NCBI GenBank assembly: GCA_047967505.1 | Contig: CM106541.1 | DNA length: 64,000 nt | Strand: one strand, 5' to 3' | Source of the DNA: Dipteris shenzhenensis | Lineage: Eukaryota > Polypodiophyta > Polypodiopsida > Gleicheniales | In this document: positions 11,245 through 22,800 of the stretch, piece by piece | Layout: every line of letters starts with the position of its first letter | How positions within the stretch are numbered: the stretch's first letter is position 1 | Made by a program: the position numbers and the translations under genes | Notes under the pieces: generated by a model | Database searches by the model: none | What the model was told of the DNA's origin: nothing | What the model saw: only the letters and a program-made list of their open reading frames with translations

Positions 11245-11905
11245 AGGAGGAGCTCGATCGAGGTATGCAGAATGAGGGGGGTCGCTCTCCTTTTATAAGA
11301 AAATTTAGAGTTTCCTTACCTCGATCGAGGTATTTCGCATGCAACATACATGTCGGATCGAGGTATAGACATGCCACGATACCTCGATCGAGGTATTTTG
11401 ACATGCCCATACATCTCGTTACATCTACCTCGATCGAGGTATAAACATGCCATAATACCTCGATCGAGGTATTGTGACATGCCCATACATCTCGGTACAT
11501 CTACCTCGATCGAGGTATTGACATGCCACGATACCTCGATCAAGGTATGTCGGCAGCAGCCAGATGCCACATGTCTCGATTGATGTATTCGACATGCGGC
11601 CAAGTCATCGGTCCAGCATAGCTCGATCGAGGTATGTCATCTGCCCTGTTGGCTACCGCACATACCTCGATCGAGGTATGCTGGACATGCCACATAACCT
11701 CGATCGAGGTTTAGCTAGATTGCCAGGATACCTCGAATGAGGTAGATGTGGCATGTATAGGTGGCTTGCCAGCAAACCTCGATCGAGGTATAGGCTCGGT
11801 CCGATGAAAAAAGCCTAGCACCTCGATCAAGGTATTGGCTTGGCTCGGTTGTCCTCGTGTGTGATTTTCATTAGAACTAATACCTCGATCGAGGTATTGC
11901 AGACC
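11245..11905. repeat. Palindrome cluster ACCTCGATCGAGGT (copy A)
   Basis: About eleven exact CTCGATCGAG cores, most inside the 14 bp palindrome ACCTCGATCGAGGT, plus several one- or two-base variants, lie 25-60 bp apart over about 660 bp. Spacers are partly repeated ('gacatgcccatacatctcg', 'gacatgccacgat'). The perfect dyad symmetry suggests a site for a dimeric DNA-binding protein, or a structure-driven repeat. The function is unknown. Confidence 0.85.
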
Positions 11906-11995
11906 GAAGCAAAACCTTTGTATTTTCACTCGAGCGGGTGTCACACTCACCCGAAAGTGGTCCGGAAGTGAACACCCTTAGCTTGCTACCACCCT

Positions 11996-12414
11996 CCATT
12001 AGCTCAGCCTAGAAGATGTCATCTTTGTCTCTCTTCTCTATTACAACTTTACATTAGAGAACTAAAAAGTCTTTGTGGAACTGTAGTTTCATTTCTTGTC
12101 TATTACAGTTACTTTAGAAAACACATAAGTCTATGGAATTAAATTTCTATTAAATTTCCATCACTTGACTATTAAGTCATTAGAGAGAGCATATGTCCTC
12201 GAAAGTGCCTACTATGGCATTGGCTTCATGAAAACAAGCAGACTTTAAACTTGCAGGCCATGTGTAACCAGGGCTGGCATCTCAAATCTCCTCATAGACT
12301 CTCCTCACAACTTGTTTCGAATCTTCCGCCGACTTCTAAGCATTCAACAACTCTTCTTTTCTCTCTTGGCTTTCCTCATCTTCACTATTTTTTTCAATAC
12401 AGCTTCTAGCCATC
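11996..12414. other. No gene seen
   Basis: This is the 419 bp between the end of repeat copy A and the outer end of the left inverted-repeat arm. It is of mixed composition, and no coding stretch or repeat is recognised. Confidence 0.4.
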
Positions 12415-14242
12415 TCATATTGGATAAAAAGTAAAAAAAGGGAAACATATAAGGAAAAAATATTTGAGACATCTAAGTTTAAAAATGCAACAACTAGAGT
12501 TCGAAAAAATTTTAATCAAAATTAAGAATTTTTAATAATATTGAGTTTGATAAACATAATATTGAGCCACACATTTGGCCCATCTACCGATAGCTGCATA
12601 GGATGATCCCAACGACATCCTACCTCATCAAGGAGTACGGACAAATAGTTTTCATTACGTAAATAGATTATAAGTCATATTGAATAGAATATTATTTTCA
12701 TTACCCAAATAGAATATTAATTTCCATGTGTTTTTTTTGTGCATGCACCAGCCAGCGCACAGGTTCTAGCACCACTATTCGTATGCAGATAGAGATGTTG
12801 AGAGCTGAGATGAGGGCACTACAGGATGCTAGGGCATCCCCTCACTTGGTTGCGAGTCTAGATTCAGTTATTGAGGCTCTGGGTCGATTGGACACAGTTG
12901 AGGACGTTGTGGATAGCTTTCAGGCACAGGCTGAGGCAGAGATCACTGGTGGTGGTTTGGATTGGTCGACAGTTTTTTGAGCATGAGTCACATCACAGGT
13001 AGGCCTTAGAGGATATGTTTTGGGATGGTCACACTGAGGGGATGCGACCACGATCAGGGCTCCCCTTACATATTTTACGTTGTAGGCACCCCATTATAGC
13101 AGTGCACATTTATCCGAGATATCTCGCTGCAAATGGTGGTCGATTGCCTCACAACCGCCAGATAGCCAGGTCATTTCCCATGCAGCTATACGCTGAGTTT
13201 GTGCTTGGTCATCGGGTAGACTACCTTAGTACCCGTCCAGGATCAGGAGCGGGACATGGTAGGATGAGGCGTCAGGAGCGTCAGATTGCAGGTGTTCGGC
13301 ATCGACGCGAGGCACCAGAGTTGCACATCATCCCTGCACCGGCATTGCGAGCTGTTAGGGGGGATGTTCATTTAGTGGCATCATCCTTGCAGCACATGGT
13401 CTCTGCCCTATCAAGATCACTTTCGATTCCACCTCCCCCACCTCGATCATCGATGGAGCCTCCCACATCTACACCACCTCAGCACGAGTTGGAGGCTCGA
13501 GACGCACGGATTGCAGAGTTGGAGGCATTGTTGGCCGAGTCTAGGGATGAGGTTAGTTATTTTGATTATGTTAGTTTATTTTTTTGTAGCGTGTTTTGAA
13601 CTGAAGTTTTTTGGTTAATTCTCACCATGTACGCGACATGTTTGCATATTGCAGGCACATCTATTGCGTCAGGAGATGGAGTCTCATGTACGACTGTTGC
13701 AGACAGATTTGGAGGAGCAGAGGATTCGGACACGCATAGCATACCATCGTGCGGAGCACTATATTTTACAGTTGATGCATATTAGTCATGATCCATCTCG
13801 CCATAGGATCGACCCCAACGTGGCCCTATACCCCGCTCCTCCTGTAGATGTGCCGACTAGGACACCCATAGACGCAGCAGTCATAGCCAGGCTTCCTACT
13901 GCCACTTGTGTCCTTTGCCACGAGGAGTTTGACACCGTAGGGTGGTTTGGACTGGGTGCGGCCACATCGCACATCTCCATTGCATGACCCGCCACATGGT
14001 GGCACAATCAGTGTGCCCTATATGCTTTGCTGACATTGATGTGGCCACATACAGAGGACTAGGCATGGATGATCTATATCCTGGTCATCGTTAGGCCATT
14101 GATCCATTCGCCCATGTAGTCTTGACAGAGCACTACAGGGAGGAGACACAGAGAGCGTTGCTGATGCAGGAGGGTGCTGATACATCTGTGGTTGCAGCGT
14201 GCGTTTCACGACGCTTTTCATATGGTGATTTCATGCCAGGTG
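12415..14242 (+). repeat. Left arm of a 1.83 kb inverted repeat
   Basis: From TCATATTGGATAAAAAG at 12415 to TTCATGCCAGGTG at 14242 this segment is repeated in reverse orientation at 18016-19858 with high identity. The arms contain the coiled-coil/RING gene in opposite directions and are separated by 3.77 kb holding CACTA transposase parts. A transcript through both arms could fold into a long hairpin. Confidence 0.85.
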
Positions 14243-14664
14243 ACGAGGCACGAGCAGAGGAGGCACGCTGGATTGAGCGAGAGGCAGAGCTACAGACATC
14301 ATTGTAGCAGTGGGTGGAGTAGCAGCTTGGGCGGGGCCAAGACCAGCGTCTTCTACATGTAGAGACGATTACTCGCGCTAGATTTGAGGCACGAGTATTC
14401 GCAGATGCACGGCTATGGGAGCTGAGACGCGCATACATAGAGGAGGCGAGGGAGGTAGAGATGGCAGCAGTGGCGCGTGCAGCATGCCCTCCTCTTCATC
14501 AGGATGAGGCTGGCCCATCTCATGCAGGTGATGAGGCTGGCCCATCTAATTCGGCTTTGCCTGAGGGCACACAGTGGATGGTTGGGCAGCGGGTCATACA
14601 GGAGCCACATCAGCGTTCCACTAGAGGATCATATGTGGAGTTATCAGATTCTAATTCAGGATGA
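12726..14664 (+). pseudogene. Coiled-coil/RING-H2 protein gene, left copy (frameshifted)
   Basis: Pieces in order: 12726-12980 (helical, RMQIEMLRAEMRALQDAR), 13015-13551 (FWDGHTEGMRPRSG, LYAEFVLGHRVDYL, a Pro-rich linker, then the coiled coil ELEARDARIAELEALLAE), an intron 13552-13654, then MESHVRLLQTDLEEQRIRTR and a RING finger starting CVLCHEEFD. Compared with the inverted copy this one lacks bases near 12970 and has lost one base near 13955 (CTGGGTGCGG against CTAGGGTGCGG), which destroys the RING after its second Cys. It continues beyond the inverted repeat to 14664 with Glu/Ala-rich helices. By family, RING-H2 domains act as E3 ubiquitin ligases; here that is inference. Confidence 0.7.
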
Positions 14665-15196
14665 TTGTTTAGGCTTCACACATTTCTTGTATAGGGATGC
14701 ACTTCTGCAGCATGATGATGATGATGTACAGATTCATTTTGGTACTTTCATGATATTGTTCTTACTTTTATGATGTATGAGCATTTTCGTACTTTCATGA
14801 TGTTCTTCACACTTTGTTTATCTCAGTTTATAGTTTGTTTAAATGTAACATAAACATTTAAAATTAGGAGTATGATTTTTAATTTCGAATATCTCAATTC
14901 ACACATCTAATACATAAGGTGTTTAAAAAAGAATGCCATGTGAAGTAATTGTAAACATTAAGCATTGAAAAAGTGTTCAAGTTCCAACTTTATCATTTTG
15001 AATATCATATTGAATTTCGTATATATCAATGCCTGCAATTATTACACTAAACCTAAGAGCCGTGCGAAGTTTCATCCCCATGTGCGTATTTAAAATTAAG
15101 AGTATGATTTTGAATTTCAAATATCTCAATTCACACATCTAATACATAATGTATTTTAAAAATAATGCCGTGTGTCGTAACTGAAAACATTAAGCA
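14665..15196. repeat. Spacer with a 115 bp direct repeat
   Basis: Two copies of a segment of about 115 bp (about 14861-14975 and 15091-15205) share 'tatctcaattcacacatctaatacata' in two parts and end 'aacattaagcattgaaaa'. No gene is seen. This lies between the RING gene and the tnp2 remnant, where the missing 5' part of tnp2 would be expected. Confidence 0.6.
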
Positions 15197-15658
15197 TTGA
15201 AAAGGTGCTTGCAAAAATGTATGCATTATTGGATTCAAGCTTGGAGGGAGAATGGAGAGGAACCTCCTCCTGGTATGAAGAGGCTATCGATCTTTCACGA
15301 GCTTCCTTATTGGGGTCAGTTACAAATCAATCATCTCTTGGATCCCATGCATATCTTTAAGAATGTGGGGGCTACCATTTGGGCACACTTGGTTGGTTCC
15401 AAGGACTCGAGAGGAGTGCGAGAAGACTTGCGTGCTATGAATAGGATGTCTCGTTTGTGGCCCCAAGTGCATGCTTCAGGAAAAGTTGTCCTCCCAAAAG
15501 CAACGTGGATCCTCTCTACGAGGGAGGAGGCAGCGATCAAGGCAGACATTGCCTCTTTTCAAACACCGACAGGGTACATGCGTTGCTTGAAAGGAGCATT
15601 TTCAAAGGACAATAAGCTTAGTGGCCTCAAGTCCCATGATTGGCACAAGGTCTTATAG
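15197..15658 (+). pseudogene. CACTA TNP2 transposase, C-terminal part
   Basis: It carries the typical tnp2 (PF02992) text LPYWGQLQINHLLDPMHIFK, then a RGVREDLRAMNRM motif, FQTPTGYMRCLKGAFS and LKSHDWHKVL. The N-terminal half of the transposase (the CP.CG zinc region and the core) is absent upstream. In CACTA elements TNP2 is the catalytic protein that acts at the CACTA ends in the nucleus. The same motifs occur on the minus strand at 53749-54168, allowing comparison. The stop at 15656 is followed by about 300 bp of probable intron before the next domain. Confidence 0.85.
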
Positions 15659-15983
15659 GTATTCTAAGTAGAATTAGTGTACCGATAATAGTGATGCATT
15701 AGCGTAATTATTATTATGTTATATTGTTGACATGATTTCATTGTTGCTTTGATAGTTCATCCTTCCAATTACAATAAAAGGGTGCTTACAAGAAGATGTT
15801 AGAAATGCTATATTCAAGATCTGTGGTATTGTGAGGTATGCTTACTATCAATTCGCATTATGTATTTTTTTCATGGACATGTGAAATAGGTGGATATCTC
15901 AAATATCTTACATATGCATGGACATGTGAAATAGGTGGATATCTCAAAAAGAGATCTCTATATCGAGCATCGAGAAGGCTAGG

Positions 15984-16652
15984 GTGGAATCCATCGAAGC
16001 CGTATGCTTGCTTGAGAAGCACTTTCCCTCAAGCATTATGACAACTCAAGTCCACTTGCTTGTGCACATAGTTGATGAGGTGGCTATAGCAGGTACCGTT
16101 CATAATCGATGGATGTTTTTTCTCGAGCGGTTTATGAAAACTTTAAAGGGGTTTGTAAGACAAAGAGCAAGACTAGAAGCAAGCATGGCAGAGGGATGGC
16201 TTGTGCAAGAGTCATTAGTATATATCACAGAGTTTCTTGCATCCACGGATCCTGATATGCCGCAAGCTTGGCACAAAAAGGATGATGATCGCATCATTGG
16301 CGAGGTCCCCCAAGGAAAAGGGATTGAAAGAAAGATGAGCGAAGAGCAAATGGAGAAATTCAATAAGTTTTGTATCCTCAATAGCCCTGAGATGCAGAAG
16401 TGGATTGAGAGATATGAAGTGGCCAAAGCAGAAAGAATAAATGCAAGGACGAGATTCAGAGTAATGTACAGGCGATCACAACCATATCCACGAGATCTGG
16501 CTCTTCTCCCTACTCACATGTCACTTGATTGGCTACAACTAGCTATACGTAAAGCCGAACGTGATGGAGAGACAATAAACGAGCGCGAGCGGGAGTTATC
16601 ATCTGGATGTATGGTGCCTGTAAGTTTCTTATCTCTTGACGTAATTAAGTAA
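15984..16652 (+). pseudogene. CACTA transposase, DUF4218 region
   Basis: This encodes LLVHIVDEVAIAGTVHNRWM followed by FFLERFMKTLKGFVRQRARL and MAEGWLVQESLVYITEFLAS, the hallmark order of the DUF4218 domain that follows tnp2 in plant CACTA proteins. The exon seems to end at a donor near 16620 (GTGCCT|GTAAGT). Length and text are near normal for the domain, so this part of the element is well kept. Its role in transposition is not defined. Confidence 0.85.
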
Positions 16653-16682
16653 TTATTTGTGGCAATATATGCTATAAAATAG

Positions 16683-17532
16683 GTGCATCTTCATTGTTTT
16701 AATGATGCTCTTTTACAGTACAAAAAGTACAGTGCATTATGGTCATATGGACGACATTTTCGCGTAGAACGCATCGATTCAAAGAGAGTCATGTATGATT
16801 GTGGAGTCATGGCTAACTTCACACAAGATAGCCGAGCAAGTGCTTCAGATACCAATCTTCTCTCCTCACAGTTGGATTATTGTGGAACCATACGCGACAT
16901 CTATGAAATTGATTTCAGACGATTTACTATTTTCATTCTTGATGTAAAATGGTTTAGAACTACTTACAACAGTCCCCATGCGACTGTGAGAAAAGATAGT
17001 AGCGGTCTCTTTGCAATAGACTCCACCAAACATTGGACCGATGAAAGTGATACTTTTGTTCTTCCCGAGCACTGTGAGCAGGTGCATACTAATGATTTAA
17101 TTAGTCGAAGCTTTCGTTTTTTAAGTCCATTGATATATATATAATTGACGACATTTGGCACGTGATTTTTCATCTTCAATATAGGTGGTTTTTCATCCGG
17201 ATCGTTCTGATCCAAGATGGTGGTACGTGATCCAAGTTGCACCACGAAGTAAGCAGATTTTTGAAGATTGAGATGTGGATATGGAGATGCCACTACCAAT
17301 GCCGGATCCAATTGATGAATCTAGCGAAGAAGATGTAGATCACCATATGAGGCAAGAGGAAGATGCGCATAATGACATCGCACGGGAGGAGGATGGAGAT
17401 CACGATATTGACGAGGAAGACAACAATCGTCAAGATCAATCACCACACTTAAGCTTAATTGAAGAAGATGATCAAATACTTTTAGGTGAACGTACGATGC
17501 TAGAGTACGATGATGGTACGATGATGATATAG
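16683..17532 (+). pseudogene. CACTA transposase, DUF4216 region and acidic tail
   Basis: The stretch 16683-17144 encodes a DUF4216-like segment (YGRHFRVERIDSKRVMYDCG, LDYCGTIRDIYEIDF, FILDVKWFRT). After an intron at about 17145-17184 it continues with VVFHPDRSDPRWWYVIQVAP. A TGA near 17270 interrupts it, and an acidic tail rich in D, E and H runs to a stop at 17530. This is the normal C-terminal end of plant CACTA TNP2 proteins. No further gene lies before the element's terminus at 18015. Confidence 0.8.
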
Positions 17533-17779
17533 GAGATCAACTCGGTATAGAGTTGGAGATAGACTTGCTTGGCGCCTTAGACTTGGCTCAAGATGAAACA
17601 GTTGATGTAAATGCTCTTATTTAATTTGATTTTTCTCATCTCAAACTTGGACATGAATATATGAGCTTCAAAGGCTTGATGTACATGCTCTCATTTTTTA
17701 ATTCTCTATGAGCTCAAACATGTATGAAAATTTAAAAAATTTTGTCATTGGAAGAAAATAATTTTTAAGGCTAAAAAAA

Positions 17780-18015
17780 AAAAAAAAACCTCTCTGTAAA
17801 ACGTCGCTATAATATATTGTCTCAGTGTCGCTATACAGCGACCTTTAAAAGTCGCTATATAGCGACTTTTACTAACGTCGCTATATAGCGACGCTTAGTA
17901 AAAGTTCTTTTATAGCGACGATTTACGACACCCGATTTTTATACCGACGATTAACGCTAAGTGGGCGCTAATCGTCGGTACGTAAACGTCGCAATAGGAT
18001 GCGTGTGTAGTAGTG
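17780..18015 (+). mobile_element. CACTA 3' end with subterminal palindromes
   Basis: The sequence ends TGTGTAGTAGTG at 18015, which reads CACTACTACACA from outside, the expected form of a CACTA terminal inverted repeat. Inside it lie several copies of GTCGCTATATAGCGAC and its half GTCGCTAT, the kind of subterminal repeat bound by the element's own accessory protein in En/Spm. The other end was not found, so the element appears truncated on its left side. Confidence 0.8.
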
Positions 18016-19569
18016 CACCTGGCATGAAATCACCATACGAAAAGCGTTGTGGAATGCATGCTGCAACCACCGATGTATCAGCACCCTCCTGCATCAGCAA
18101 CGCTCTCTGTGCCTCCTCCCTGTAGTGCTCTGTCAAGACTACGCGGGCGAATGGATCAACGGCCTGACGATGACCAGGATATAGATCATCCATGCCTAGT
18201 CCTCTGTATGTGGCCACATCAATGTCAGCAAAGCATACAGGGCACACTGATCGTGCCACCATGTGGCGGGTCATGCAATGGAGATGTGCGATGTGGCCGC
18301 ACCCTAGTCCAAACCACCCTACGATGTCAAACTCCTCGTGGCAAAGGATGCAAGTGGCAGTAGGAAGCCTGGCTATGACTACTGCATCTATGGGTGTCCT
18401 AGTCGGCACATCTACAGGAGGAGCGGGGTATAGGGCCACGCTGGGGTCAAGCGATCCTATGGCGAGATGGATCACGACTAATATGCCTCAACTGCAAAAT
18501 ATAGTGCTTTGCACGATGGTATGCTATGCATGTCCGAATCCTCTACTCCTCCAAATCTGTTTGCAACAGTCGTACGCGAGACTCCATCTCCTGACGCAAT
18601 AGATGTGCCTGCAATGCAAACATGTCGCGTACATGGTGAGAATTAACCAAAAAACTTCAGTTCAAAACACGCTAAAAAAAATAAACTAACATAATCAAAA
18701 TAACTAACCTCGTCCCTAGACTCGGCCAACAATGCCTCCAACTCTGCAATCCGTGTGTCTCGAGCCTCCAACTCGTGCTGAGGTGGTGTAGATGTGGGAG
18801 GTGGTGTAGATGTGGGAGGCTCCATCGATGATCGAGGTGGGGGAGGTGGAATCGCAATAGATCTCGATAGGGCAGAGACCATGTGTTGCAAGGATGATGC
18901 CACTGAATGAACATCCCCCCTAATCTGTCCTCCCACCGCTCGCAATGCCGGTGCAGGGATGGTGTGCAAGTCTGGTGCCTCGCGTCAACACCGAACACCT
19001 GCAATCTGACGCTCCTGACGCCCCATCCTACCACGTCCCACTCCTGCCTGGACGGGTACTAAGGTAGTCCACCTGATGACCAAGCACAAACTTAGCGTAT
19101 AGCTGCATGCAAACGACCTGGCTATCTGACGGTTGTGAGGCAATCGACCACCATTCGCAGCGAGATATCTCGGATAAATGTGTGCTGCTATGATGGGGTG
19201 CCTACAACATAAAATATGCAAGGGGAGCCCTGATCGTGGTCGCATCGCCTCGGTGTGACCATCCCAAAACATATCCTCCAAGGCCTGCCTGTGATGTGAC
19301 TCACGCTCAAACAACTGTCGAATGGCTCTCCAATCCAAGCCACCACCAGTGATCTCCGCCGTAGCCTGTGCCTGAAAGCTATCCACAACGTCCTCAACTG
19401 TGTCCAATCGACCCAGAGCCTCAATAACTGAATCTAGACTCGCAACCAAGTGAGGGGGTGCCCTAGCATCCTGCAATGCCCTCATCTCAGCTCTCAGCAT
19501 CTCTATCTGCATACGAATAGTGGTGCTAGAACCTGTGCGCTGGCTGGCGCACGCACAAAAAAAACACAT
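18016..19569 (-). pseudogene. Coiled-coil/RING-H2 protein gene, right copy (truncated)
   Basis: This is a minus-strand copy of the gene at 12726-14664. It keeps an open first region to beyond LDWRAIRQLFERESHHRQAL, and the RING finger is intact: C-x2-C-x13-C-x-H-x2-H-x2-C-x10-C-x2-C in the stretch from CILCHEEFD to CPVCFADI. A break near 19085 shifts frame after NRQIARSF. The gene stops where the CACTA end begins, after GDFMPG, so the C-terminal helices found in the left copy are missing. The RING-H2 pattern is seen directly; E3 ligase activity is inferred from the family. Confidence 0.7.
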
Positions 19570-19858
19570 GGAAATTAATATTCTATTTGGGTAATGAAAA
19601 TAATATTCTATTCAATATGACTTATAATCTATTTACGTATTGTACGTACTCCTTGATGAGGTAGGATGTCATTGGGATCATCCTATGCACCTACCGGTAG
19701 ATGGGCCAAATGTGTGGCTCAATATTAATCAATATTATTAATAATTCTTAATTTTGATTAGAATTTTTTCAAACTCTAGTTGTTGCATTTTTAAACTTAG
19801 ATGTCTCAAATATTTTTTCCTTATATGTTTCCCTTTTTTCACTTTTTATCCAATATGA
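18016..19858 (-). repeat. Right arm of the 1.84 kb inverted repeat
   Basis: This is the reverse complement of 12415-14242. Its inner end abuts the CACTA terminus exactly, and its outer end lies three bases from the start of repeat copy B. It carries small differences from the left arm, including an extra Pro/Thr/Ser repeat and a short insertion near 19315 that keeps the frame open. Confidence 0.85.
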
Positions 19859-19861
19859 AAC

Positions 19862-22800
19862 TTTTCCACATGTGGTGTAAGGACCACATTGTCCACTTAT
19901 GGCCCCTATACTAAGGACAGATAGTGGAGAGGTTTGGTTAATAAGACCTTCTTTGAATGCTTTACTGCCTTGGGTTTGCAATAGATATGGAGGAGATAGA
20001 AGGATACCTAATACATTACTTTGAACGATACACAAGCAAGGCGCATCTAGTATTTCTCCGACTACACATTAAAAAAGAGAGCGGGTTCACACTACAGACC
20101 TTTTAAAGCGAGAACTTTGAGAAAATAATTAAGCCTTTTCAATATTATCTATTTTGGTTGGGCAATCCACCTCAACTAGTGGCCATTCCTATAGATCATC
20201 ACTTGGTTCCCATGCTTGGGGAGAGAGGAGACCTTTGGACAATCATAAATTACGTATGTGTTTTCGATGCGCTGGTGCATTTACAAGATCCAATTAGCCA
20301 TATGCTTATGCATCTAACCACTCTAGTGTTGGGGTCTTTGCCCATGTGGTGTTTTATACAGCCTACTTACTCTACCTAAATTATGAAACAACTCTTAACC
20401 AACTATATAATCTATAATATTCCACATAAACGATGATTTTTTAAAAGATGGTTTTGAAGACTAAAATTTAAACGTTTTTTTATTTAAAAAAAATATCACC
20501 AATTTCAAAGATAGCATAGAACCTACTTTAATCTCTCTTTTTCTTGTTCTTGTTTTCTTGTTTTCTTGTTTTTAATACATGATTTTCTTATTTTAACAAT
20601 TTTCTTGTTCTTGATACATGATTTCTAAAAACAAAATTCAAACGTTATATTAAATTCAAAACTTCAGTAATTTGTAAACTTCACTTATAAATTCTTTTTA
20701 ATAGATTATTTTAAAAAACAAATTATATACTTTTTGACATTTAAATACAAACTTCACTAACTTAAACTCTTATTTTCTTTTTTTTAAAAGATCATTTTAA
20801 AAAATAAAATTTAAACGTTTTTTAATTTAAATATAAATAACACTAATAAAAAAAATATCTTTAATCTCTTTTTTTAAAAAGATGATTTCGAAAAACAAAA
20901 TATATACATTTTCAGGCTTTAAATAAAAAATTACATAATTACAAAAATAATTTAAAAAACTTTTAAATGCATTTCAATTTTAGAAATATTTTATAATTAT
21001 TCCTATAAACTAAAATTTAAACGTTTCTTTATTTAAATAAAAATAGCACTAATTTAAAAAATAACTTTAATCTCTTTTTTTTTTAAGATGATTTTAAAAA
21101 CAAAATATTTACATTTTCACATTTTAAATAAATAATTACGTAATTCCAAAAATAATTTAAAAAGACTTTCAAATGCATTTCAATTTTAAAAATATTTTAT
21201 AATTATTCCTATAAACTAAGATTTAAACGTTTTTTATTTCAATAAAAATAGCTCTAATTTAAAAAAATAACTTTAATCTCTTTTTTTCCAAAGATGATTT
21301 TTAAAAACCTAATTTTTACATTTTCACATTTTAAATAAAAATTTAAAATGCATTTGAAATTTGAAATATTTTATAATTATTCGTATGAACTAAAATTTAA
21401 ACGTTTTTTAAAAAAATAACTTAAATCTCTTTTTTTTCAAAGATGATTTTAAAAAACAGAATTTTTACATTTTCACATTTTGAATTAAAAATGTCGTAAT
21501 TCAAAAATTTAAAAAAACTTTTAAATGCATTTCAAATTTAAAAATATTGTATAATTATTCCTGTGAACTAAATTTAAACGTTTTTTTATTTAATTAAAAA
21601 TAGCTCTAATTAAAAAAATAATTTTAATCTCTTTTTTTTCAAAGATGATTTTAAAAAACAGAATTTTTACATTTTCACATTTTGAATAAAAAATGCCTCA
21701 TTAAACGTTTTTTAAATTTAAAATTTTTACATTTTAAATTATAAATGTCGTAATTCAAAAATTTTAAAAAAAATTACAAATGCATTTCAAATTTATAAAT
21801 ATTTTATATTCTTCCTATGAACGTTTTTTTATTTAATAAAAATAGCTCTATTTAAAAAAAAACAATTTTCATTTTCACATTTTAAATGAAAAATGTCGTA
21901 ATTTATAAATTTCAAAAAAACATTAAAATGCATTTGAAATTTAGAAATTTTTTATAATTTTTCTTATAAACCAAAATTTAATTAAATTTTACCAAAAAGA
22001 AAATGCTACATAAAAAAAACAGAATTTTTACATTTTCACATTTTGAATAAAAAATGCCTCCTTAAACGTTTTTTAAATTTAAAATTTTCACATTTTAAAT
22101 TATAAATGTCGTAATTCAAAATTTTAAAAAAAATTTACAAATGCATTTCAAATTTATAAATATTTTATAATTATTCCTATGAACGTTTTTTTATTTAATA
22201 AAAATAGCTCTATTAAAAAAAAAAAAATTATTTTCATATTTTAAATAAAAAATGTCGTAATTCATAAATTTCAAAAAAACATTAAAATGCATTTGAAATT
22301 TAGAAAAATTTTATAATTTTTCTTATAAACTAAAATTTAATTAAATTTTACCAAAAAGAAAATGCTACATAAAAAAAACCCTACCTGGAGTCTCCCCCAT
22401 CCATCTCCGTCGATGTCCGTTGGTGGCTCTCCGTCGCTCGCGCAATTCCATCGACGTCCCACAAATCCGAAATCGGTGGATGAGGAGGAGCTCGATCGAG
22501 GTATGCGGAATGAGGGGGGTCGCTCTCCTTTTATAAGAAAAATTAGGGTTTAGCTACCTCGATCGAGGTATTCTGCATGCATGCCACGATACCTCGATCG
22601 AGGTATTCTGCATGCATGCCACGACACCTCGATCGAGGTATTGTGACATGCCCATACATCTCGGTACATCTACCTCGATCGAGGTATTGACATGCCACGA
22701 TACCTCGATCGAGGTATTGTGACATGCCCATACATCTCGGTACATCCACGTCGATGGAGGTATTGACATGCCACGATACCTCGATTGAGGTATTGTGACA

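Larger units (their letters stand above)
8909..11995. mobile_element. Long direct repeat, copy A (3.09 kb)
   Basis: From TTTTCCACA at 8909 to ACCACCCT at 11995 the sequence is closely repeated, in the same orientation, at 19862-23280. It has three parts: a mixed region with a short conserved open stretch (about 9180-9456), an AT-rich tandem array (about 9480-11100), and a GC-richer end with many copies of ACCTCGATCGAGGT (about 11245-11900). The two copies could be long LTRs or terminal repeats, or a segmental duplication. The ends do not show a clear TG...CA, no primer-binding site was recognised, and the flanks just outside do not show an obvious target duplication. Confidence 0.75.
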
